This document shows positions 1 to 10,104 of a DNA stretch of 64,000 bases, piece by piece; within the stretch, counting starts at the first letter, position 1, and each line of letters starts with the position of its first letter. A program made the position numbers and the translations under genes. The notes under the pieces are model-generated. The model saw only the letters and a list, made by a program, of their open reading frames with translations. It was not told where the DNA came from and did no database searches. The stretch comes from Seminavis robusta (taxonomy: Eukaryota; Bacillariophyta; Bacillariophyceae; Naviculales; Naviculaceae): contig CAICTM010000384.1 in the NCBI GenBank assembly GCA_903772945.1, positions 1 through 64,000 on the forward strand. The letters are read 5' to 3'.

Positions 1-863
1 AAACTCCTCGCCATGATGTGTAATCCTTTCGGTAAGACACACATGCTTGACGACTTTGAAACACTTGCTACTGTTGTCGATGGTTCGGATACCCTCCCGG
101 CAAACAAACTGATGGGCAAAGGTGTTCGGCAGAGAGCCACGACGATATTGACGATCTGGGTCAAGCAGATGTGGGGAAACAAATTCGACCTAGCCGAACA
201 AGCGACTGCAAATGCAAGTCCGAAGAAACCACAGGCCAAGCCACGAACCAACGACCCTCTTGCATTGGCAAGGGAAGCCAACGAAGGAGAATCGAGGATA
301 CTCCTGTGGAAGAAGGAGTTGACCCAATCCAGAAAGCAATCGACAAATGGTTAGGCGAAGACTTCAACTTGTTGGATGCTCTTCGGGCTCAGAAGCGGAA
401 GCCTATCGGTAAAGATGTTCTCTCTACACTTGGCAATGAAGAACATTCTGGTTGGACAACATTGAAGTGGGAAAATCTACTTTGACTTACAAGAATGTGG
501 GAGACAACTGGCAAAACCACCACCCAATCATTTTAGAAATTGCTGTGCGCATCTTTGCAATGCCAGATAGCAACGGCTTCCAAGAAAGAGTTTTCAGTTC
601 TTGTACATGGTTTGATGGAAAACTCAGCAATGGACAGAAGGTTGACATGACATTCCAAATGCGCCTTCTTTGCTACAAAAACAGTGCATTCATCCAGACT
701 ACAAGCAATGCATCAATGAGCAAGAAAGGAATGGGCTAAGAATAGGACCAAGGCTCTCCTCAAGCTAACTGCCAGCAGATGTGAAGAGGAGGATTATGAC
801 AGTGATATTGATGCCATGGTGGACCTTTACAACAAGATTGATGAGCCCCCAGCCCAGAACTAG
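1..863 (+). pseudogene. hAT-family transposase, decayed C-terminal part
   Basis: This is the 3' part of a cut-and-paste DNA transposase gene running in from the left edge. Around 530-640 the sequence encodes AVRIFAMPDSNGFQERVFSS followed by CTWFD, the conserved C-terminal dimerisation region of hAT transposases (the 'ERVFS' block). The coding signal changes frame at least three times: frame 1 to about 290, frame 3 to about 450, frame 2 to about 700, then frame 3 again to a TAG at 861-863. The last stretch encodes an acidic tail (EEEDYDSDIDAMVDLYN). Spliceable introns do not obviously explain these shifts, so the copy is read as dead. The N-terminal BED finger and catalytic core lie outside the window. 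The family call rests on the motif; no active copy is visible here. Confidence 0.75.
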
Positions 864-898
864 AAAAAACAAAATAATTTCCCTAAGTAATTGATTTA

Positions 899-1075
899 TG
901 AGTACTCAGTGAGTAGTCTATAGTACCCACAAAGTACCTGTACTCACATGATACCCGTACCCACTTGACCCTGGGAATTGTGAGTATTACTCAGTACCCA
1001 TACTCACTTGACTTTGGAATTGTGAGTACTACTCAGTACCCATACTCACATGCTAAAACAGTGTGAGTACCACGC
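899..1075. repeat. Short palindromic tandem repeats, probable hAT subterminal repeats
   Basis: Two near-identical units of about 45 bp (about 970-1013 and 1015-1055) carry GTGAGTAyTACTCAGTACCC followed by ATACTCAC. Related GAGTA/TACTC pieces run from 899 to 1075. The units are inverted-symmetric (GTGAGTA and TACTCAC). They lie 40-210 bp beyond the transposase stop, where hAT elements carry subterminal transposase-binding repeats. That role is inferred. Confidence 0.5.
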
Positions 1076-2512
1076 CCTGGTTGGTGTTGCGGATGGATGG
1101 TCACTGGCTTTTAGCAACGCCTGAAACAAACAGGCAGCTGGAGCCAGACAGCCCATTTTTAAAATGGTCCACTATCTACTACTGTCTAGCTAGCAGCAAG
1201 CTGGCTGGCAGTCTCCACGCACAGTGAGAGGCTTCAAGCCAGGTTCTTGCAAGTTGCAAGGTGTTGGTGGGCTGTGGGCAGCAGCTACTAGAACATAATC
1301 AGCAGCCCCTTCGCGGAAAACGTAATTCTTACGTTGTCTGGAGCTCTGGAGCTCTGGAGCTACTACCTACTACTAGTAGTAGCCACAGGCTTTGGTCGAA
1401 AGTCGAAAGGTCGAACTATCAACTAGACTAACTGTGGAGTGTGGAGCGATAGCAGTATAGTACCGGTAAGGTGTACTCGAGCAGGGGATAAAAGGGATAG
1501 TGGATCTAGAAAATATACATTGTGTGGTACTGTACCACTATTCTACGTTTGTTTTTAAAAGCGGCGTTCAGCCTGTTTCGGCCTGTTTCAGCGACACCAC
1601 TGGCGTGGGTACTGTCCAGAGGCTTTTGCTGCCAGGACACTGGAGTTCTGGGCAAGGTCCGAGCCCCGTGGGATGGTGGGATGGATTGTCAGCAGGTTTG
1701 TCAGGCTGTTGTGACGGCAGCAGCAATTCTCCCTTCGCTTAGCAATGCCTACACCTTGAGCTTAGGTGGCTCGAGCAGCCATCCTAGTACAAGCTAAAAG
1801 ATGAGAGTTTCGAGCTGCCAGTGTCCTGTGGCTGGCTGGCTCCACAGGTCAAACTATCAACTGCAACGAACCACTACCATTCCTTCGTACCGATACATGT
1901 AGGGCACATCTTTTACAGCCACACCAATGCGTTTGCCACAACGATATGCACATGAATTCAGTGGCATGGTCCAGCCACTGCTGGTGGCTTCGCAAATCGA
2001 CCACTCTTGTTCCATTCATCACAAGCGACTTCCAAGGCCATTTTCTGCAACTTACTTGCTTTGCCCGCTACATTTAGTTTTGCTGCCTCATGGCCTCTAA
2101 AATAGTAAGTATGGTTATGACTTCGCAGGCTCCAATTGTTGCCCTCAGTTGTGATGATCAATTACGAGTGGCACCTCTCCGATAGTACGGTACGAAGAAT
2201 CATCACGAGAAGATGCTAGAAATGCCAGCATCCTGCTATTTCACTCTGCCCAGAGAAACTTGAGAGCCGCAACCATGATCAATAGCTCTTCGCACCAGCA
2301 AATTGCAGTTGCTCTCTCGCAAGGATGTCGATGGTTTACGGGTGAAACCGAGAATCGAATCGAATCGAATCGAATCGTATCAATCGAATGAATCTGAATA
2401 ATCGAATGATCAATCTCACAAAAGGAAAAGGGACCGGACTGAAACACAGACACTGAGACAGCTCACCAGAGTTAGGGATCGGTCAGCCGTGCCTCAAGGG
2501 GGATCCGCGGAA
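1076..2512. other. Intergenic, no gene recognised
   Basis: There is no convincing coding region on either strand; the longest frames are under 100 codons and unlike known families. The stretch contains GGAGCTCTGGAGCTCTGGAGCT near 1341 and a (TCGAA)n run at about 2352-2376. It otherwise looks like unique non-coding DNA. Confidence 0.6.
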
Positions 2513-2969
2513 ATAAGTCAGCGGAAGCTGCGATACCTCGGCAGAAAGCAGATAGAAGAAGGATGACATGTTTGAGATTGCAGTCTTCTTTCAAGCTAGC
2601 CCTGACGACAACACCCGACTTCGTCGTGTGTTGCCGCCCAGTGCAGTCGTATCATTCCCTCATTGCAACCTTCTTTTTTATTCTAGCTAGCCCTGGTTTT
2701 TATTCTAGCTAGCCCTGGCGACAACACCCGACTTCGTCGTGTGTTGCCGCCCACTAACCATAATTTTACAGCTGTCATTCCCTTATGGAACTGTAACTTT
2801 TGTAGCTTGTGCTGGCTTATTGTGTTGAGTGCCCTTAAATTTGTAGAACCTTCAATTAATTTTCAGTTCGGTTGGCTTATGACTATCTCTATCCCTATAT
2901 TTTGGCTTCACCGGAATAGGAAATAGTAATAAAGGGGTTGAGAACTCAGGCAGTTAACCTGCCGAGGTA
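2513..2969 (+). repeat. Interspersed repeat, copy 1 of 3
   Basis: This shares its left end (AATAAGTCAGCGG-AGCTGCGA), a TACCTCGGCAG box (2534-2544) and its body with copies at 33572-33915 and, inverted, at 35566-36078. The right end is CTGCCGAGGTA (2959-2969), the inverse complement of the left box, as in a small terminal-inverted-repeat element. Inside, the phrase GACAACACCCGACTTCGTCG occurs twice (near 2608 and 2720), so the body has its own internal duplication. It has no coding capacity and is probably a non-autonomous DNA element. Homology runs about 20 bp beyond the left box, so the exact termini are provisional. Confidence 0.65.
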
Positions 2970-3226
2970 AAGATCCGCCTTCCAGATTTACAAAGAAACA
3001 CATTTTATTAATCCTCTCTGCAACCCTCATTACGCCAAACAACCAACTTCCATTTTGCACCCAACCAAGTGGCAAACTAGCTAGGCTCTAGCACTCTTTC
3101 CCTTGGCGCTTCTTCCATCCTTTTTATTCTGTGAAGCTGTTTCTCTTGAGCCTACCGGTATTTGATCCAAACCATCCACAGCAGCACATGGTTGCATCAT
3201 TCTTTTAAGAGGACTGCTTCAATTGA

Positions 3227-3712
3227 GAGTCACTTTTTGGATTTCTTCTTCTTTTGACCACATTCCTGGGATTCGGGCCTCTAGGTGCTCATGCCAGCAA
3301 AACGGAATGTACCTATGACATTATTATCAATGGAGTAGCGATCGAGGGGGGCAATACCGAATGCTTCAAGTCGCCAGGAAATGGACTCCCTGCATTGGTT
3401 TCAGGGTCAGAAGCAGACCCCATTGTGGTGTGGGATCCAGATGCCCCTTGTGGAGGTGAACATGGCAGCTACATTCATTACGCCGGCATGGGAAGCATGA
3501 AAAACTTCGAACCCATGACAGCTGGGGCGGGAGATGTCGTGCATACCTATCGAGCAGCCGTCTTTGGAAAGGGCCTTCCTTTGGCAGAGGAAACCACAGG
3601 TTGTGTCCAATTTGATACCACCTCTGTTGGCCCACTCAAATGCCAGAAATCCTGGAAGGTGGCGCGATTTGGCAGCTCATGTCCCAAAAAGCCAACAGAG
3701 GAGGAGCTCTGA
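3227..3712 (+). CDS. Small secreted Cys-containing protein, unknown function
   Basis: The reading frame is open from 3227 and codes about 160 residues to the stop at 3710-3712. There is no in-frame ATG at the start. The first residues (GFLLLLTTFLGFGPLGAHAS) form a signal-peptide-like hydrophobic stretch ending at a plausible cleavage site, so a short upstream exon with the ATG is likely, or the start is lost. The mature part has about seven Cys (TECTYD, NTECFKS, DAPCGGEHG, TGCVQFD, LKCQKSW, GSSCPKK), suggesting disulfides and export. The family is not recognised. Its isolation among repeats and the missing ATG leave open that it is a gene fragment. Confidence 0.5.
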   Translation, partial: ESLFGFLLLLTTFLGFGPLGAHASKTECTYDIIINGVAIEGGNTECFKSPGNGLPALVSGSEADPIVVWDPDAPCGGEHGSYIHYAGMGSMKNFEPMTAGAGDVVHTYRAAVFGKGLPLAEETTGCVQFDTTSVGPLKCQKSWKVARFGSSCPKKPTEEEL

Positions 3713-6478
3713 GTGTTCTGGTTGCTTGTGGCAATTGTAACGACTGTGTGCTTTGCCTGTGGAAATGACAACGGCCCACAGGTTGCACCCAACTGGAGTC
3801 TTAAATTTGCCTTGTCCGTTTTTCAAGTGGTCGTGATTTGTTTGTTTGGCTAGGTACGTGTAGATTAGATAGAGAAGCCATGCACGCAAATTTCACTTAT
3901 CAAAAGCTAGCATGTCGTACTGTAGCCTACTAGCTAGAGACAAACATTACGAAGGAAAAGCCTTAGTCCTCTCAAAAGCTTGGCCGTTATTGCGGCAAAC
4001 AATCTCGTCAAAATTGGAGCCATCCGCCAACATCTCGGGTGGTGTCGGGAAACTTAATATGGGGTAGAGGGAACTATGATGAGGATGGGGTGCAGGGAGG
4101 GGAGGGCGGGATGCAGGAACCCGAGCCAAACAATCCAGTGCCCAAGCAGGGCAACATCAAAACCAAGGAGAGGGAGGAGCAAAGGAGCAAGGCTAGGGGA
4201 AGAGATCAAGGGCACCACCGTCATCCCAACACTTGGAAACCTTGAGAGCTGGTACGGCACGAGTACTACGGAACGGTAGTGTGCGACGGGGGAAAAGTAT
4301 CTTCAGCTCTCAGTCAACGTAGTCGACTACGTTCGGGACACACGATTTTGGCAAAGAGTGACTGGATTAGGTAAGTTTTACTGAAAGGGACAGGAGACTA
4401 GCTAGCTAGACTAACTCTATGAGGTACACTGAAACTCTAGCTAGCTAAAAGATCAGAGATCTTGTTATTTATTAGGCCTAACCTTGTTAAGGACACGCTA
4501 ACCCGTGAAGTAGCCCCCAGATACATTTTAAAAGTGCCGTATGGTAGCCACGAGATATTTTTCATAACAGAGACTTTCTAAAGCCAACGCACAGACTCGG
4601 TACTTTGTAACACGAAGCACAACCTTCGTAATTCCATTTGTCCCGAGGGTTAAGTTACTAATTAATTAATCGTTCGTAAGCCCCAGACCCAAAGCTCTTC
4701 AGCATCCCAGCAACAACTGTAACATTACCTTCGTAATCACACCTGGAACCGGTTCGGGCGAAATCTGCAAACTAGCTAGCTAGTAGATCTGCATGTAACT
4801 CTTTCACAACCTCATCTCAACTACTAGTACCGTACAACCTTGTCGAGCACCCTTCCTTCAGGCTCCCTTGTGCCGCACAGGACCAAATTGGTCTCAAGTA
4901 CCAGTACATAGGTTCACGGGCAAGACTTTGGACTGGCAGACCTACCGTACGGCTGAGAGTCGAGTCATCCCATTCTGTGGCCAGTGCTAACACGGGAAAA
5001 GAAGAGGCTGCATCGAGTGCCCAAGCAGGGCAACATCGAAACCAAGGAGTGGGTGGTAAGGTACTGTAGGAGGGCAGGGAGGAGCAAAGGAGCAAGGCCA
5101 GGGGAAGAGTCAAGGGCACCACCGTCATCCCAACACTTGGAAACCTTGAGAGCTGGTACGGCACGAGTGCTATGGAACATGTAGTGTGCGACTGCCGAAA
5201 AGTATCTTCAGATCTCAGTCGACTCAGTCCACTACATTCTGGACAGGAGACTAACTCTACGAGGCTACTACAGCGTACTAGTAGCTAGCCAGTAGCTAGT
5301 ACTAGTCTAGTACACTGAAACCAGATCTACCGGTGGTACAAGTAACTCCGAATCTTTCACAACCTCATCTCAACTACCGTACAACCTTGTCGAGCACCCT
5401 TCCTTCCATGGCTCCCTTGTGCCTTGCACAGGACGAATTAATTGGTCTCAACTACCAGTACATAGGTGCACGCACAAGACTTTGGACTGACAGACCTATG
5501 GCCGAGAGTCGAGTCATCCCATTCGGTGGCCAGTGCTACCCGTAACACGGGAAAAGAAGAGGCTGTATCGCTGTACTAGCTAGTATCTCAACTAGATCTA
5601 GCACTAGTTAGTTAGCTAGCTAGTAGAGGACAAAATCTGGCGAGGTTGACTGCTGGGTTGACGACGCGTCAAGAGCTGGTCATATTGGAGAGCTCCAATC
5701 GGTCACAAAGTGAGTTGTAAGAATCGAATCCTAGTCTTGGGCTATTAATAGCTACTCAAGTACCACAGACATCTCTTCCCAACATGTCCCAATGGCAAAG
5801 AACTCTTCTCATTTGGGTGTGCATAAGCTTTTAGAAGTGCTTGCCTCTGCATCTCACAGGCAAGATAAGCATGGATAAGACCTTGGCTGGCCCTTCACTG
5901 CTGGGCTACCGTACCGTACACGTATTTCGAACTGGTATCGATGTTAATGTGCGGGACCAGTGGCTTCAGGAGTAACTCCCGCAACCAAGACGCAGCATAC
6001 CCCTGTGATGGCCTCCACTCCACTGGTAATTGCTTGGAGTTTTGACACGATCGCGTGAAGGGCCCCGCTAAGGGTAGATGGTTGTTGCCCACCCCAGCCT
6101 CCTCGACCCTCGAGCATCCGATCTTCCAGGTTCTAAAAGGGAGCTATTTTTCTAAACGGTCATGAAGCTGCCGGTCACGTAACCAACCTTGGAGTAACCT
6201 GGTCACATTTTGCCTTGATTTGTTTCTTGTAGTAGCTTGGAGGCAAACGAATGAGGCTCTAAAGCTAAGGAAACCACTGCAAGAGCACTCCGCGATACCC
6301 CCATCATATCCTCTACCTAGCTAGTATCTCCTTATCTCCTTCTCACCCAACACAATTGACCATTAGAAGCAAGCAATCAATCAATCTGGCCAAATTGATT
6401 GATTATCTTTCGCGTGTATCACATACAAGAGTCCATACACAGATCCATCCATCACACGATTGTTCCGAACAGTAGAGG
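3713..6478. other. Intergenic, dominated by a decayed tandem duplication
   Basis: No gene is recognised. Most of 4137-5570 is two diverged copies of one non-coding unit, listed separately. The rest is rich in CTAGCTAG and TACCGGTA palindromes. The last 150 bp before 6479 are probably 5' leader and promoter of the downstream gene (many ATCCATCC and CAATCAATCAATC tracts), but no clear TATA box was seen. Confidence 0.6.
4137..5570 (+). repeat. Two-copy tandem duplication of non-coding DNA
   Basis: Block A (about 4137-4320, AGTGCCCAAGCAGGGCAACA onward) recurs at 5016-5230. Block B (about 4806-5015, CAACCTCATCTCAACTAC onward) recurs at 5352-5570. The order is A-B-A'-B'. Copy 1 has about 330 extra bases between A and B (about 4470-4800). 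Several small indels separate the copies, so the duplication is not recent. It carries no coding signal. Confidence 0.75.
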
Positions 6479-9400
6479 ATGAAGCGACATCAGAAGGTTG
6501 ACGGAGACGAAGCCGATTCTAAATCCAAACAGTTGGGTATGGATGGCATCAACGGTGAAGTGGAAGATGGCGATGAAGCCGATTCCATCTCCAAATTCGT
6601 CGATACCGACTCGTATGTATCGAATAATAAAAAGTTGGATGGGGACGACGCCCAGTCCAAATCCAGATTTGAAGACGATGATACAGAATCCAAGTCCTCT
6701 AGTAGTATCCTTACCAAAACGTCGGTGTTCACTACCAAGTCCACCACCACGGCTGTCACTTGCGTAGAGGATTTGTTGGAAGGAGGTAACTTGGTGGCAG
6801 GAGACGCCCATGGCCGCCAACCCACCCGACGAAATACCCTCTTTGTGATGGAACTGCCCGGCCGTCTGCAAAGAAGACCTGCTATCCAGCCTACTCGACT
6901 GTCGTTTCCAGGTGCCTTTCGCATAGGCAGCAACAGCAACAATGATGTTATTAGTGACTCTGGCAGTGGTCGACAATATCAAACCTGGCTGGCACGGCAA
7001 AATCCCGATGCCCCCGACAGCATCATTTTGGTTCCACGGGCATCCTTGGTCAGTGACGATGCTAGCGTCTCCTCGTTGGGAACTGGTCCAGGACAACAAC
7101 AGTATATCTTTGAAGCATCTTTGGTTCGAGGAAACATTGCCCCGGAAGACGCAGTCATCATGAGCCGTCGAAAGGTGAAAGTCATCTTGGTTATAATAGT
7201 CGCCCTGATCCTTTCCTTGGCAACGGCCTTGCTCATTGCCATGACACAAATGGATCGGACTGTTCCGCTGGCAACATTTGCCCCGGGGAACGGATCTGCT
7301 ACGGAAGCTCCCCGGGCACCTACCAGTACGGTACCGGTACCGGTACCTGTGACAGTGAATTTACCTGGCCCAGAAGTTTTCACCACGATCCCGTCCACAA
7401 CAACTGCTTCCAGTACTCCTTCAACAGAATCTCCAAGTGGGCACTCCACCGCAGAATCGGCGGGTATTCAGAATACGGACTCACCATCGCCCCCCAACGC
7501 CCCCAACTTGGAAGGAGAAACATTGGCTAATTTTGACGGGGTGCTGCAAGAAGGAGGGGACCACGGAGATGACGGTCCCATCACGGTGATTAGTGCGGAT
7601 ACAATACCGCCTCTTCCAAGTTCACATCCCACCTCTGATTCGGACTACGAAGATGAATATAAGCCATCCACCCAGCCATCTGTCACCCCTTCCAAGATCC
7701 CATCAGTGGCCCCGTCAGAGGTAGTAACCTCTTTGCCAACCAGGGAAATCACTTTTCTGGAAGCACTGGAAGCGTTGACACCCACTCCGGTCCAACCAAC
7801 ACCAACACCGACCTTGGAACCGTCAGGGACGCCAACAGACGTGGAAACTACCAACAAGCCATCCTCCACTCCAAGTTTGCCTCCAGTCAAGCCTCCCACT
7901 GCATCCACAATTTCACCAGTGCCACCAGTCAACATTCCATTCCCAACTACCGAGATCCCCTCCAGGCAACCCGCTACTGTTCAACCTCTTCCATCCACCC
8001 TTCCCCCTTCCACGGATCCACCAACAACAGACCCTCCACAACAATGCCGCTTTGTTGAATGGTCCAACGTTTAGACCAGTCGGCATCACTGTCAACACAC
8101 TGACGATGAGTCCCAAGCCATCTATGCAACCTCAATCGCATCAACCTACCTTTGCACCCACCAAATCTCCAAGCTGGAGACCCACTCTCAGACCAAGCAG
8201 CACACGAGAGCCCACAACCTCCCCGACCACAGAGGAACCCACGGACAGCCCCACTTTCAGGCCATCACTGAGACCAACGAGAAGGCCTGCATCGCCAGGA
8301 CCGACACGTCGTCCGAGCCCGCAACCCACTCCTGGTCCAACTCCGGAGCCCACGCCAGAACCAACCTTGGAACCGACTGTTCCTCCAATCACAGACAGTC
8401 CAACCACCAAGCCAAGCCAATTTCCCACGTCAGAGCACCCTACTGACGCCCCAACTGTCAGTCCAACCTTGCATTCTTCGGAGAGTCCAACTGCAGACCA
8501 ATACCCAGCTGTATCCGTCAACGCAGCATTTGCCTATGCACCTCCATCGACAGCAGTACCATCTGGTAGCCGCACAGAAATTCCTACGCAAAGCCCAACT
8601 GGCCAGGAGGAATACAAGCAGCTTGCAGCGGGAGCAACTACAACTACACCCACTGAAAGCCAACGGACACCAACGAACTCCTAGGCACACCAACAGGCAC
8701 ACCAACAGGCACACCAACAGGCACACCAACTGAAACTCCTACAGGCACACCAACTGAAAGTCCAACAAGCACACCCACTGAAACTCCTACAACTACACCA
8801 ACTGAAGGCCCAACAGGCACTCCCACAAACAGCCCTACAACTACACCAACTGAAAGCGCAACAAGCACTCCCACGGAAAGTCCACAATATGGTGCGCTTG
8901 CTGCCTCTGCTTTTAAAGAGACTGCCCCCATAGAAAGTCCAACCAGCAGTCCCACGCCAGCCTCTACTGAAAGCCCCACCGAAAGTCCAACCAGCAGTCC
9001 CACACCAGCCTCTACTGAAAGCCCCACCGATAGTCCAACAGGCAGTCCGACACCAGCCTCTACTGAAAGCCCGACTGAAAGTCCAACAGGCAGTCCGACA
9101 CCAGCCTCTACTAATAGCCCGACTGAAAGTCCAACAGGCAGTCCACACCAGCCTCTACTGAGAGCCCCACGGAAAGTCCAACCAGCAGTCCCACGCACCA
9201 GCCTCTACTGAAAGCCCGACCGATAGTCCAACAGGCAGTCCAACACCAGCCTCTACTGAAAGCCCAACTGATCGTCCAACAGGCAGTCCGACACCAGCCT
9301 CTACTAATAGCCCGACTGAAAGTCCAACAGGCAGTCCGACACCAGCCTCTACGGAGAGCCCAACTAATTGGCCCACCAAAGTGCCCACAGCGGAACCAAC

Positions 9401-9683
9401 GACAGCTCCAACACTATATCCTACCGGTACACCAAAACCAATCATCTCAGCTGACCAGCTTTCTATTACTTTCGGCGGCAACCTTCGCCCGAAAACGAGT
9501 GCGCCAACAGGAACGCCAACTGATGCGCCAACTTCCGAACCAACATCAGATCCAACTCCGGAACCTACACCAGAACCTACACGCAACAAGCCTGGACATG
9601 ACAGCTCGGGCGGCGACGATCAGGACGAAGATAATGACCACGACGAAGATGAGGGAGATTCTGATGGTGGCGAGGAGGACTAG
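6479..9683 (+). CDS. PT-repeat single-pass surface protein (frame-interrupted)
   Basis: The ATG at 6479 opens a protein of just over 1000 residues of a diatom surface-protein type. Residues 1-75 are cytosolic and acidic, with three or four GDEADSxSK-like repeats. A basic RRKVKV then precedes a membrane segment at about 238-262 (VILVIIVALILSLATALLIA), giving a type II topology. The rest is an extracellular Pro/Thr/Ser-rich stalk of PTxSPT repeats, presumably heavily O-glycosylated, ending in an acidic DDQDEDNDHDEDEGD tail and stop at 9681-9683. The coding frame changes near 8045, near 8660-8685, near 9144 and near 9194. Each switch moves between frames that both read PT repeats, so these look like small indels in repetitive DNA rather than introns. 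The gene is either newly broken or carries consensus errors. Adhesion or cell-wall function is inferred. Confidence 0.7.
8685..9360 (+). repeat. Coding minisatellite (PTGSPTPASTESPTES unit)
   Basis: Within the PT-rich gene, early units are 12-24 bp (ACACCAACAGGC-like). After 8930 they become a 60-bp unit reading PTGSPTPASTESPTES. Unit copies differ by few bases, so repeat number probably varies between alleles. Two of the gene's frame changes (near 9144 and 9194) lie inside units and restore a PT-coding frame by 9200. Confidence 0.75.
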
Positions 9684-10104
9684 CCTAAGAAGCTCAGTCG
9701 CGGGATTCTGCACTATTTTGGCCTTGTACGGGGATTTTCTCCAGCTAGTTCGTGCATTTTTACATAACTGTATATTCATCCCAACCAACCTCTAGAGGGA
9801 CCAACAGCAACAGCCACCATTCATACATTACTGTTTTAATGTATCCTTTGTTCCGAGCTAGGGATTGTTTTCATACCTAGCTAGATAACTTCTGTACTGT
9901 GATGTTTTCATTTGGAGCTGTGCAGGTCTGATGTGACTTACAGCCTCACTGGCTTTTGACGAGCAGGGGGAGATGGAGCTTGTCACTCAAAGCCTCGCTG
10001 TCTGCGATTTTGCGATTTTGCTCGGGGGCTGGTTTCCTGATTTGTCTGTCACATGTCTCATACCGTACCTCTCTTCTTTGTGCCTGTATGTACTAGCTAG
10101 TATC
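9684..10104. other. Intergenic
   Basis: 3' flank of the PT-repeat gene and 5' flank of the next gene. An open frame continues upstream of 10105 to an ATG at 9973, but its extra residues are not needed (see next gene). No other feature was seen. Confidence 0.5.

Noticed and set aside
6452-7449. Minus-strand frames opposite the start of the PT-repeat gene
   Set aside because: Antisense of a supported gene, with no family resemblance or start context.
8141-9589. Long minus-strand frames reading VGLPVGLSVGLSVEAG repeats
   Set aside because: They are the antisense of the PT-repeat coding DNA; repeat DNA without stops on one strand stays open on the other.
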